NCBI GenBank assembly: GCA_018296165.2
Contig: JACKQL020000057.1
Coordinates: 248,001 to 312,000 of the forward strand
Direction: 5' to 3'
DNA: 64,000 nt
Source: Termitomyces sp. T153
Taxonomy: Eukaryota; Basidiomycota; Agaricomycetes; Agaricales; Lyophyllaceae
Part shown: positions 22,657 to 32,882 of the stretch, piece after piece
Layout of the letters: every line of letters starts with the position of its first letter
How positions within the stretch are numbered: position 1 is the first letter of the stretch
Made by a program: the position numbers and the translations under genes
Notes under the pieces: generated by a model
Told to the model about the DNA's origin: nothing
Database searches by the model: none
Seen by the model: only the letters and a program-made list of their open reading frames with translations

Positions 22657-24551
22657 GTGGCATATGAGCAGTGGGAGCTGATGGAGCTGCAGCATGAGAT
22701 GTGATGGACATAGCACTCCACTGCCACACCACACACTTCCTTTACTCATGGTGGGTTTAGCCTCTGAGTCTCCTCTTTCATGCATGCTCCAGTGGCCTCA
22801 CAAGCAGGTGCAACTCTTCCTACTCCATCTCATGTTGCTCTTTTACATGTGCCTCTACCAGCCCCATGCATTTCCTACTCCAGGGAGTCTCTATGGATGT
22901 TGACACCTTTTAGCAGCAATCCTCTACTTCTTTGTTGTGTTAACACTGTGGAAAGGCTGGCCACTTTGCCTGTCACTATCCTCAAAGACTGAAAGTGTGC
23001 TACCTCTCTGTATTAGAGCAAAAAGAGCTGCTTGTTCAACTTCTGGCAGCCTAGGATGCAATAGGAGCCCCTTCTCCCAATGTGCCCATAGCTGCTCCCC
23101 CACCAAGGTTGCCAATGAGTTGGAGGTTGTGCCTGTAGAGTCAACCTATATGCCTCTGTTGCTTAGTGCTAATTATTTTTCTCCCTTGTCCATAGAATCA
23201 AATATATCTGTTGCTGTCCTTGATACTATGCCTAGAACAATCAGCCCCCCCTCAGACATACAAAGTCCCCTCCCAGTAGTCTTAGCTGGGAGTACACCTC
23301 CTAACCCATATCCCCAGATTCCTGCATGGGAACATTGTCTCCCTTGTCACTATATTGTTTCTTCCACCTCTTCTGCCAACTTTTTGAAGCTACAAGTATG
23401 AATTGAGATAACAGATACTCAGCAGACCCAAAGTGTTGTTGCCTTGTTTGACAGTGGGGCAATGGGCCTCTTCCTCAACACATATTATTTGCAATGACAT
23501 TATCTCACCACTTGCACCCTCTCTTGTCCTATCCCTGTGTACAATGTTGATAACATGCTTAATGAAGCTGGCTCTATTTATTCTGTGGTGGACCTGGTTC
23601 ATCATTACCAGGACCACTCTGAGTAAGCCACCTTTGCTGTCACTAGTTTGAGGAAGCAAGACATGATTCTAGGGTTCATCTGATTATGTAAACATAGCCC
23701 TAAGATTGACTGGACTAAGGGTGAGGTGAAGATAAGTCACTGTCCTTGTCTTTGCATGACTTGTGCTAAAGAAGCCCATAAGGAGCATAGAGCAAAGGTT
23801 TGCAAGCATGCTGCTATGTGCACCTATTATGCTGGGCATCCATCTTCTTTATGCTGATCTTGACCTCCTGAATCCCCCCCTCTGGCATTCCCTTATGGAG
23901 AGGCCCTTTACAAGGATGTCTGAGGTGTTAAGTGTGAACCTCAAGAGAAAGATAAATGCAAAGGAGAATCTGCCAGTGCTTTGGATCCTGAGTCTCCAGA
24001 TAAAACCATTGAGGTAGGGTGATAGGATCTATGCTACAACCCTCTGCTCCCTCTTACAATAGCAGAGATCTGGGCCAGTCAGACCACTTCTCAATGTCTG
24101 GCTAAGGTGTTTGCAGCAATTTCCTGACCTAAGCCCTTTTGTAGCACAATTCCTGGTCACCTCTACAATTTTGAGAACATATTCTCCAAGGCATCATTTG
24201 ATTTACTTCCAGAGCACAAGCAATGGGATCATGCAATTGAGCTGATACTTGATGCTGAACCATTCAGCTGCAAAGTTTATCTGCTTGCATCCTATGAGCA
24301 GGATGAACTGGATGTGTTTCTGCAGGAGAATCCTAGCTCTGGCCAGATATGACCCTCCAAGTCCTCAATGGCCTCCCTAGTCTTTTTCATTAAAAAGAAA
24401 ATGGGTCTCTTTGTCTATTTCAGGACTATTGAGTCTTGAATGTGATAATGGTGAAGAATTGCTATCCCATACCACTCATCTCTGAACCTGTCAACAACAC
24501 TGAAGGTGCATGCTACTTCATCAAGTTGGATGTATGTCAGGGCTACAACAA
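22657..24551 (+). pseudogene. Ty3/gypsy gag-pol pseudogene, 5' part
   Basis: Frames are broken by many stops and shifts, but order and motifs are clear. There is a gag segment (YEQWELMELQHEM), a zinc-knuckle relic (CGKAGHFACHYPQRLK, about 22941-22990), a protease-like region, then the start of reverse transcriptase: LDVFLQENPSSGQI, PSKSSMASLVFFIKKK and NCYPIPLISEPVNN ... FIKLDVCQGYNNV (24451-24550). It stops at 24551, where solo LTR 3 interrupts the GYNNV codons. Most substitutions look like CG to TG or CA, consistent with methylated-cytosine decay. Confidence 0.85.
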
Positions 24552-25568
24552 TGTCAGGTTCTGCTGACCACAGGGGCTCAGCTTAACTGGGTGAATCCTT
24601 ACTAGGCAGATGCAATGTCCTGCACTTATAACCTTGCACTCTGGGGGAGTCTGGACATCAGATGCTTGCAAGAATAGACTGGGAGAGCAGTCTGAGCAAG
24701 TCCAGAGAGGTCTGGGGAAGTCTAAGACAAAGTGCAAATAAGGGTTGGGCTTGGGAGTTTGTCAGGCACAAGTCTGGGGGTGTATACAGGGAGTGCAGGG
24801 CAATTGAGGGTCATGCAAGCAATGGGAGCAGGACTGGAGTTTCAATGGGCAATCAGATGGTGTTGATGGGTTCTGGGGCTGAGCATAGGACAAGGTCCAG
24901 AGTTAGATAAGAATGTACAAGTCATAAAGATATAAACAGAGATATGCACAGAGATTGGAACAGAGTTAGAGTTGAAGAAAGTCAGGCACATATGAAAGGG
25001 AACTGAGGCAGGCAAGACAAGATGGAGTTGAGACAAGATAGAGATGAGAATGGAATAGAATTAAGAATGAGACAAGACTAGAAATAGAAACAGAGATAGA
25101 GACAAAGCCAGGAAACTGAGACATAACAGACACAATTGTAAGTAATATCAAGACTACCATAACAAATATGCCTCTGTGACTTAAATATGAACTACTAGAT
25201 CTACTCTGGGGATTGTGGGTCTGATGGAAGGGCTTGTTGGGGCCACACAGGTTGGACAAGTGTTGGGTCTGATCAGGCAGGCCATAGTGACACACTGGTG
25301 TGGGTCCATGACATGTGCCAGGGTTCAGAGGAAGTGTCAGAGGTTCCCAAGAGCTCAGTGGGGTTGGGGGAGTGACAGGGCCTGTAAGGGAGATGTTGGA
25401 GTTGTTCAGAGAAGTGTTGGAGTTGTCTGAGGAGGTATTGGAGTTTGCTGGGGTGAGTGCTGGGGGTGGGCAAAGGTTGGGGTGGGTTGAGGGGGCATTG
25501 GTGGTATTCTGTGGAAGTGGGATTTCAGGGAGAGGTCTGGAGGTCCAGGGATGGGTCATGACAAACAA
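24547..25568 (-). mobile_element. Solo LTR 3 (reverse orientation) with 5-bp target site duplication
   Basis: The LTR is 24552-25563 (1012 bp) on the minus strand, reading TGTCATGACCCATCC to GTCAGCAGAACCTGACA when reversed. The flanks are AACAA at 24547-24551 and AACAA at 25564-25568, a perfect 5-bp duplication. It splits a reverse transcriptase reading frame: GYNN before, VHIKEGDEHG after (in gypsy elements the stretch GYNNVRIKEGDEW is continuous). Confidence 0.92.
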
Positions 25569-25640
25569 TGTGCACATCAAAGAAGGAGATGAGCATGGAA
25601 ACAATGCTAGAGGGTCTTACAGTCAGATCAATAGATAGAC
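25564..25640 (+). pseudogene. Ty3/gypsy reverse transcriptase fragment right of solo LTR 3
   Basis: After the LTR the frame continues NNVHIKEGDEHGNNAR, the conserved block that follows the LDxxxGYNN motif. The frame ends at 25636. The rest of reverse transcriptase, RNase H and integrase is not recognisable after this point. Confidence 0.8.
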
Positions 25641-25880
25641 CTAGTGAACACTGCTATTGTTCAGTCTGAAGATATTCTATTCTGCAGACTGTTCTATATA
25701 CTACATTGCTAAAAATGATGACTAACATAACTACTTCATCTGTTGGCAGTATGTATGGAAGTATGGCTAACAATTAATCTATACTGAGTAATGTTTGAAC
25801 ATGTGATTCATCAAAGGCAACTAATGGAGACAGCTGGGTGCAGGGCATGACAGGCAGTATGTCAAATGAGCTAGAATGGT
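25641..25880. other. CpG-poor sequence of unknown origin
   Basis: About 240 bp between the gypsy relic and the pogo-like relic. No frame or repeat stands out. It is CpG-poor like its neighbours and presumably belongs to one of these elements. Confidence 0.4.
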
Positions 25881-25889
25881 GGATCATCC

Positions 25890-26628
25890 TCAGACTAAGC
25901 CTGGAATAGAGTCAAACAGTCCTAAAGGGGCTGTCCCTTTACATTGAGTATGCAAAGGCACAATGTGCCTCAAGATATGAAACATGTGATTTGAGTTCCC
26001 CAATCTCTTTGTCATGTGCAGCTTCACATCCTTTGAAAGTAGATCAGGGTTGATCCTTTGTGGACTTTGAATGTATGCCTGAAGATGCTGGTGCACTGTA
26101 AAACATATGAGGGATGGTTTGTACAACAGATACTGGGCTCAATTGACAAGTGTTGAGATGGTGAAACAATGGGTCTGTTGAAAGTTTTGGCCTGTTTAGG
26201 ATCAAGACCTGAAGGTCTTCCAAGCTGAATTTCTGGCCATTGTTTAAAGAAGCATGAAATCCAGGATTCACTGTGTTTCTTTTCCACAAAGTGCCCTCAG
26301 CCTTTTTCTGGATTGTACATTTGGTTAGTGGATGGGATGTGTCTGATAAGGATGTGATCCAATCAATGAGAACCCATTCAGCTTTGGGTGAGAGGAGTTG
26401 TTGATCCTGGTGAACCTCATGTGCAGAGCAAGATATGCCATAGAAATGACAACAAGCAGCATGGTAAGGAAGTCCATGACCAGGGTGCTTTTTGATTTTA
26501 GCAAGAATCCTTGAGATGCTGGGCTTTTCCTGAGAATAAAAGGTGCCAACAGCTTCCTTGATGAGTTCATTAACCTTAGCACTGAGGGGGTGCCATTTGG
26601 ACATGTACCGTGGGGCATAGAGAACCAC
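25890..26628 (-). pseudogene. Pogo/Tc5-like DNA transposase relic (N-terminal DNA-binding part)
   Basis: The minus-strand frame from 26628 reads HPLSAKVNELIKEAVGTF, then LLSPKAEWVLIDWITSLSD, PLTKCTIQKKAEG and, after a frameshift, SWISCFFKQWPEIQLGRPSGLDPKQAKTF in short pieces. This is the order of the psq-type and CENP-B/Tc5 helix-turn-helix domains (the W-I ... P-L-T ... K-K-A pattern, then GLDPKR in intact proteins). The catalytic DDE domain is not found downstream. At least one frameshift separates the two halves. It is CpG-poor, so old. These transposons belong to the Tc1-mariner superfamily. Confidence 0.8.
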
Positions 26629-27264
26629 GGATCTGAGAAACGAATCAAATCAACAAACTGCGTCGCGACGCGGTCATAGCGGTCTTTGAATTTGGTAAAG
26701 GAAATCACAGTGTTTCACGCAAAAACATAAGTTTGCCCTCTACACTCCTCCCAATCACACGAAGTACCAGGAAACTCAGCGGATGCTTGCCTTATGATGT
26801 ATTTAGCTTGTTCTCCACAATTTGAGCCAAAATATGAGCTTGAGATTAAGACCGAGAACAGTCTTTTTGGAAATTGCAAGAATTTCCCCACTGATCAAGC
26901 AATCGCAACATAATGGTCAACCCTAATTCACGCCAAACTCAAGATCCAAAGAAAACTTGTATCATTGTGTTCAGACTAAAAAGGATCAGGTACAGAGGTA
27001 TGTCGATCTCTTAAAAAACTACATTTTGCAACTTCCTGTGGTTTTGCAACCCAGTACACGCGATAGTATCCCTCCCTGCATCTTGGGCGAGCACGTGGCT
27101 TAGGAAGTCTGATGGCGCGCGTTGGATGCGCGATCTGATGACTTGTCAAAAGCTATCACTAGCAGGCGTCCAAATTCATTCATCCGACATTCCCCCGAGA
27201 AACTCTCAAATGTAATTTCAGTCCGTACTATTTAACTAATCCCTTACTCCACAATGGCCTCGCA
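26629..27264. other. Right edge of the transposon nest and mannanase upstream region
   Basis: CpG returns abruptly (GTCGCGACGCGG near 26665). No gene is supported. The right copy of the 31-bp direct repeat is at 27089-27119, about 145 bp before the mannanase start. The stretch just before the gene is the probable promoter; a weak TATTTAA occurs at 27229. Confidence 0.55.
27089..27119 (+). repeat. 31-bp direct repeat, right copy
   Basis: Exact match to 16190-16220. It is followed by an 11-bp insertion relative to the left copy, and then by weaker similarity (GATCTGATGACTTGTCAA against GATCTCATGACTGTC). Confidence 0.9.
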
Positions 27265-29442
27265 ATGCGTCTCTCTGTCTCCCCGGTTTTTTCTGCTCTT
27301 CTCGCTTCTGCTGTCGTTGCAGAGCCCATTGTCACACGTTCGCATTCTAGCTTACCCAAGGGCTTCGTCACCACCAAGGGTTCTCAGTTCCAGCTTGACG
27401 GGAAGCCTTTTGTATGTGTTAATCCTGTTGCTGCTTCCCAGATCACTTACCTATCCCTGATAGTACTTCGTTGGCGCCAACTCCTATGTACGTGACTTGG
27501 ATCCTGGGGCGAGTGAATGTTCTTGATGTTCTTCCAGTGGCTTCCCCTACTCTCGACTCAGGCCGATGTCGAGAGCACATTCAAGCAGATGCGGGCTTCT
27601 GACATCAAAGTCCTCAGAACCTGGGTAAGTCGCCTCGAATCATATTCTGATGCGTCTAATCGTCGTGTACTCTTAGGGTCACGAAGCGATCACTGCCGAC
27701 GAGCTTAGTGGGAGCAAGGAATCTGGCTTGACTTACTATCAACTCTGGAACTCCTCAGACTGGACTTTGAACGATGGACCTCAAGGTCTCCAGCGCCTTG
27801 ACAACGTCATCGAGACCGCAGGTAAATATGGACTCAAAGTCATCCTCACTTTCACCAATAACTGGTATGTTCGTTACCAGTCCAAAACCAATTTTCTGAC
27901 TTCCCTACAGGTCGGGATATGGTGTTCGTTGACCTTCTTGAAAAAATGTTTTATCTCACCCACTCTTTTAGGGTCTCGAGCTTTACATTAATCATATCGT
28001 TGGCACAACGAATGTGACTCATGACTTGTTCTACACCAACCCCAAGATCATCACTTCCTTCCGTGAGTAATTCTATTTATTCTAGATAAAATTCAACGTT
28101 CGTTCGTAGAACGCTATGTTAAGACCATCGTGGACCGCTACAAGAATTCTGCCAACATATTCGCCTGGGAACTCGTCAATGAGGCACGCTGCTTGGGTGA
28201 CCTCCCGGCAGGACCTAATTGTGTCCCTGGTTCCAACACTATCTATAATTGGTATAAGCAACAATCTGATTATATTCGCAGCCTGTATGTCCCACTCGTT
28301 GTCCCATACAAGAATAACTCATCCAGGATGTATCTCAGCGATCCCTACCATATGATTACTACTGGTGGAGAAGGCCACTTTTACTGGAAGACGGCTGAGG
28401 CAGCATCAGATTACAACCTTAATGGTCAAGGTACTTGTGTCAAGATCTGATTCCATGCTGAGTTCATGTCAATTTTAATCGTGATCAGCTGGTGAAGACT
28501 TCGATCTGGATCTCACGCTCCCGAACATTGATTTTGGTACCTATGTGAGCAGTCCCCTTTCTGGAAAGTCTTCATTATCCTAATTATCTCTATGCAGCAC
28601 TTGTATCCTCAATCATGGTTCATTTTCTCACTTGTTGGGTCCTTCAAGGTATTGATTTGTGACTCTTCTAGGTACCCTTCACAGGTAAATGAGACCGGCT
28701 GTCCTACGCTGCTTATCTCGAACCATTTATAGGATTATCCCGGCTCCAACTTCACTATCGAGGCTTGGGGCAAAGATTGGATTTTGGACCACGCGTCAGG
28801 TAAGGTTGGCTGTGGAATATCCCCACGACTATCTCGCTCACCAAGGTGTGATTCTCTTCGTAATATGTATATTCACTTCTTCAGCCGCCAAGAAGGCTAA
28901 CAAGCCCGTTATTCTGGAGGAGTTCGGAGTGACTGGCCTGGGTGAGTTTCAATTTTGACAACATATGAATCATAAATTAATCGAATAAATTTGGCGTCTA
29001 GCCAACAAGACTGAAATCTATCCTTCCTGGATTGAACTTGCTTTGTCTGAGGATCAAGCGTGAGTTCTTGTTGTCTCACCATGTTGTATTGACGATTTCG
29101 TGGACTTGACGGTTTATATACTGATCAGCGGGTAGGTCGTTTCTGTCCGCTTAGTTCGTCGATGGCGTACTGACTTTATCTTGAGTATCCTACCTTGGCA
29201 ATTTGGCGCTCTTGGTCTGACAGAGAATGGCGGTAACAAGATCTTCAAATACGCCGACGCGTTGATTAACGGGGTATGTGAACTGCGTATCTTAATATCT
29301 GGCTACTGGATAAAGTCTCTTATAGGCGTCCCCCAACGATGGTATATGCAATATCAACGTTGCGCTTGGGTTTTGACCTACATCATGAACAGGTTACGCA
29401 ATCTACAAGAACCAGATGGCTCTCTATAATCTCTTTTTGTGA
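27265..29442 (+). CDS. Secreted endo-beta-1,4-mannanase, glycoside hydrolase family 5
   Basis: Extracellular GH5 enzyme predicted to cleave beta-1,4-mannan or glucomannan of plant cell walls. The signal peptide is MRLSVSPVFSALLASAVVAEP from 27265. Catalytic landmarks: GANSYWLP after the first intron; FAWELVNEARC with the acid/base Glu (about 28160-28195); DFGTYHLYPQSW; VILEEFGVTG with the nucleophile Glu (about 28905-28940). The C-terminus is YAIYKNQMALYNLFL, with stop at 29440-29442, reached after an intron inside Asp-Gly. About a dozen short introns split the gene, typical of basidiomycete GH5 mannanases. No cellulose-binding (CBM1) domain is present at either end. An overlapping frame starting 11 bp upstream is a shadow. 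Confidence 0.93.
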
Positions 29443-29850
29443 GGACAACAAATCCACTATTCCACCCAGAATTTTAACTTTGGGCCATTCCTTTTGTTCA
29501 CAGAAGGACAGCCAAAATTCAGGCAGCCAAGTCGCGTCAATTGTGAAGATCTTGTTTCTCGGAAAATCGAAATGTATCTGGGTCGAATTTACTGTCGTAT
29601 TAATATTCCCTGTAAAACATGCTGTTCATTTAGAATAAACACGCTATTGAGAGTACAACTTGATGAACATTTACCTATGTGTTTCCAACGTATGTAACAG
29701 CAAGATCCTCTGATGGTGGCCACGTCTCGCAATCTCGCCTGTACCGCCCACCAAAGACTTTGGCAGCACTGCACTGGGTATCTTGCCATGTCTTCACTCT
29801 TGTGCGAGTTCAGGACATACAAAAACCAAAGAACTAGGGTCAATTTAACA
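29443..29850. other. Intergenic 3' region after mannanase
   Basis: No clear gene. A minus-strand continuation (RLRDVATIRGSCCYIR at about 29700-29745) could be a second exon of the small gene at 29852-30067, because its paralogue carries a somewhat similar KVANVTCGY segment; I could not settle this. Confidence 0.4.
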
Positions 29851-29851
29851 C

Positions 29852-30067
29852 CTACGATATACGTGCCTGGATACCCATCTGTCTCAGCCGGTAATGATAT
29901 GTGGCCCCTGCATTCAAAACCAAGGATACACACTCTCCCTCCTGTAACAGGACGGTAGGTCCTTCCGATTGCCCGCTATCAATATGCACAAGTTGTATGG
30001 TAACGTCGCTGTGTGTATCGTTCGTCAACTCGAGCAATACTTCGAATGGCTTGGTGCTGGTAGGCAT
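29852..30067 (-). CDS. Small protein of unknown function (DVLLEFTND-type), copy A
   Basis: An open frame of 71 codons from the Met at 30067 reads MPTSTKPFEVLLELTND, VTIQLVHIDSG, GPTVLLQEGECVSLVLNAG and TYHYRLRQ. It aligns along its length with the gene at 32883-33128, which argues that both are real. The pattern (alternating beta strands, an E-x-V-S/T-L-V-L-x-A-G turn and a Y-x-Y-strand) suggests a small beta-sandwich. There is no signal peptide, membrane helix or Cys pair. The 3' end may be longer if an intron starts at GTATCC (near 29878). Function unknown. Confidence 0.6.
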   Translation of the reverse strand: MPTSTKPFEVLLELTNDTHSDVTIQLVHIDSGQSEGPTVLLQEGECVSLVLNAGATYHYRLRQMGIQARIS

Positions 30068-30484
30068 TGTACACAGGACAGAATCAATCAGAGTATTAAC
30101 CACGAGTATCCTTGGGTCATATCTACTGCTCTTGGCTCGCAAGGCAGCTATGATTCTTCCCTAGCTTATTGTTCTTGTCGAATCAGGAACGACGTATGAT
30201 TGGCTCCGGGCACGAAGAAGCCACGAGTTCATATCAATGTCAAAACTATATAGCCAGGAAATTATGGAAGCGCCGGAAATATAAAAATGGAAATGTCACA
30301 GAGCTTGTTCGTGATGGAGATCACGCCACCTTGAGTGAATCGACTATACCGAGCAAGAAATACTAAATGTTAATCTTAACCGCGTGCTTGAGCCGCCAAC
30401 GACTAGACTAGAAATTTAACATAAGTGAAGGATAACATTGGCAACATCCCACAAAGCAGCAAGACATAACGAATATAATCTTGA
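30068..30484. other. Intergenic
   Basis: Spacer of 417 bp lying upstream of the small minus-strand gene and downstream of the ML-domain gene (both minus). A 65-codon plus frame at 30169-30366 has no features. Nothing else seen. Confidence 0.5.
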
Positions 30485-31238
30485 CTACCAGCCCAATCGA
30501 GGGAATGGGTTCTTCATAAAGTCCACACGCAGATTAAGACAAACCATGTCATCTTCCTGTGCAGTGTAACCCTTAACGTCGACTCTGAAGTTAGCTGATA
30601 GATTGTGAGGGACAATGAGGGACAAGAGATACATTTGAACGTAATGTGCGACTTACCTTTTGGTATCTCCCGCGGAAGTGCGACTGTGTGTTCCACAGTG
30701 TACTTGCCGGGCTGAACAGGACACTGAATAGTTGCATTTGCCTTCCGCCTTGAGAGTGAGAACGTCAGTTTCAGCACGTGACATATATGAACAGCAGAGG
30801 AACGTACGCTTCCTCACAAACGTCAAACGTTTTCTGAAGGAGCTTGATAAGACCTAGCTTTACGGTCACATCTACATAGGCGCCATCCTGACACTCATCA
30901 TGAATGACAACTCTCTGCGAGAAAAGTAACTGGCCACCACCTCAATGACGGACTGGGCTTCGCCTGTAACCTTGACAGTCATATCCTTTCCAGGCTGAGG
31001 TGGATCAGGAGTGACGATGATGCGCTCAATTCTTATAGCATCAGTTGGTTGACCTGGACAAGGATTCAATGAGGCAATAGCATCGGGGTGCACACAGCCC
31101 ACCGCAATCCTCCCAACGCCAGCCATCAGTGGTATAGACTGGAACTTCCGGCTGAAGGGCAACCTGATCTACGGGGTTCGCGAGGGTAAGAGAGGCCGTG
31201 GATAGGGCGAGGACGGTAATGAGGTGGAAGCGAACCAT
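30485..31238 (-). CDS. ML-domain lipid transfer protein (Npc2/PG-PI transfer-like)
   Basis: Secreted or vacuolar lipid-binding protein of the MD-2-related (ML) family, which includes Npc2 and the fungal phosphatidylglycerol/phosphatidylinositol transfer protein. The signal peptide is MVRFHLITVLALSTASLTLA from 31238. The mature part has WRWEDCG, IRIERIIVTPDPPQPGKDMTV, then GAYVDVTVKLGLIKLLQK, DVCEE, IQCPVQPGKYTVEHTVALP and VCLNLRVDF, ending FPRLGW before the stop at 30485. The Cys residues and the C-P-x-x-P-G-x-Y signature match the family. Four short introns are present (for example 30658 to about 30600, and around 30765-30810). It is divergent from the membrane-protein gene at 31384. Confidence 0.87.
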
Positions 31239-31303
31239 GGAGTGGGGTTAGAGGCTGCAGTTCCCTTTATGGGGATGTATGGATGTGTACGTCACCCAGA
31301 TCT

Positions 31304-31310
31304 TATATAA
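31304..31310 (+). promoter_or_regulatory. TATA-like element (TATATAA)
   Basis: TATATAA lies 74 bp before the start codon at 31384 in the 145-bp divergent spacer. Placement is reasonable for a plus-strand promoter; no other support. Confidence 0.35.
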
Positions 31311-31383
31311 TCAACGCCTTGCGGTCGAATGCACAGCGATACCGTCGACTGCGACTTTCCTGCTATTTACCACCTCTCTTAAC

Positions 31384-32374
31384 ATGAAGCCTCGAGAGTA
31401 CTGTTGCTGTGCGATTCCTATCGTCAATGCTGGCATTTACACTACTCTGGTTACTCAATTTGTCATTGCTCTCGTTGTTGCTATCGTTTCCGTTGCTACA
31501 CCATCTAGTTCGTCATTCACTACTCCAATGATGCTGTTAGGAGAATTAACCCATCTACAGTTGTAGGGGCAGCAACACCCTCATTTTCTGCCTCTGTTCT
31601 AGGTGCCGTCTGCTTTGTTGCTGCTGCCATCCAATCACTGGGATTTATCGGGGTGGCACGGGTTTGTTACTTCAACTTTGTTTGTCCATCGGTCTCTGAC
31701 GGTGCGTAGGAAAAGCCTATCCTGTTTAGGCGATATGTGACCCTACATGTTCTCATTTCATTGGTCGCATTCGCTATCGCTGCGGCTTGGGCAATCATTT
31801 CTGCCGCGCGACACTCGACCTCCAAGAACAACTGTTTGACGGATTTCTTTACAGAGGATATGAGAAGTACACTTGGACAAAAGTTGTGTGATATTATTCC
31901 ATGGGTAGACGTTGGTATTATGGGTGGTCTGTGGGTAATCCTCGCTATCTTCCAGGTATTGGTGTCCATTTCTTTTGCCATGACTTGTGCTCAATCGTAA
32001 ACGTCTTCCAGCTCTATCTCTTTATCGTTTTGTCCTCATACTCGGCTGGTCAGAGCCGCGATCATGAAAAGTATGATCAACTCAGTAATGACAGCATTCC
32101 TATGAATGCCCGTAATGATCCCTGGGATTCGACGACGGAGGCTCCACGTTCACCGCAAAGATATACTCATGTCCGCAACGAAAGTACATTGAGCACAGCG
32201 GACGTGCTGGCTCAGCCACAGCTCCAGCCCAACAATTCCCTCTCGCACCACTCTGATTATCAGTACCAGCCGAGCAGGAAAACATCTACAGGTGGCACTG
32301 GCGCTGGCGCCGGTGGCCAGACCAATCGACTGCAGAAAGCGCAATATCAAGATAATTACTATAATCATATGTGA
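31384..32374 (+). CDS. Fungal four-helix membrane protein, unknown function
   Basis: The start MKPREYCCCAIPIVNAGIY carries a Cys cluster (possible palmitoylation). Four hydrophobic segments follow: VTQFVIALVVAIVSVA; VLGAVCFVAAAIQSLGFIGVAR; VTLHVLISLVAFAIAAAWAIIS; and VGIMGGLWVILAIFQ continuing into LYLFIVLSSYS. Between helices 3 and 4 is a loop with Cys (KNNCLTDFF ... LGQKLCD). The cytosolic tail is long and polar (Ser, Asn, Gln, Tyr), ends KAQYQDNYYNHM and has several possible phosphosites. The layout is tetraspanin-like, but the CCG motif of true tetraspanins is not seen. Introns lie at about 31505-31565, 31664-31715 and 31956-32010. Confidence 0.72.
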
Positions 32375-32882
32375 TATTTTATCTGTATGGACGTTGTGTA
32401 TGTTAGCCACGGTAAAGATAGACTGAATTATACAATATTCGGAGTTATCGGTCCGCAATTGGATATATCACAGTTTGAGACACGATATTTGCGTAACTTC
32501 GTCCTGATTGCAATCTATCCGCTGCTGGGAGTCATGGACTCTGGACAATCTCGGCTTCCCCACAAAAACAATACCCACGAAAGTCTTCCATTTCAGTAGA
32601 TCCCTCTCTTGATCATCTTGTAATCCGGAACCCTGGCAACAAGTTCACGAGACCAAGTCCTTGACCATTGTTTTCCCCGGAAGTTCAACCTTGTTGGATG
32701 CGTTTATTTTGATCGTGTCTGGCATTGATTCTGTACTTCATCGCCGAAGCTGAAGTATCGAGCCGAGTGTATAGCAGTGCGTAATCATCTTACCACTTGC
32801 CGTTTCCTCGCGTTAAACATGCTTTCTGAACGCGTGTTACTTATACTTCATTGCCATACAGGTATCCTTGGAACCTCCATCT
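32375..32882. other. Intergenic
   Basis: About 500 bp with no supported gene. A 70-codon frame at 32387-32599 has no features. The right part is upstream of the small gene at 32883. Confidence 0.5.

Noticed and set aside
21622..24551. LTR 2 as the 5' LTR of the downstream gag-pol
   Set aside because: It has its own 5-bp target duplication and gag-like sequence on both sides, so it is a solo insertion inside the element.
27254..27460. 68-codon frame starting 11 bp before the mannanase start
   Set aside because: Out of frame with the GH5 domain. Its hydrophobicity comes from the signal-peptide DNA read in another frame.
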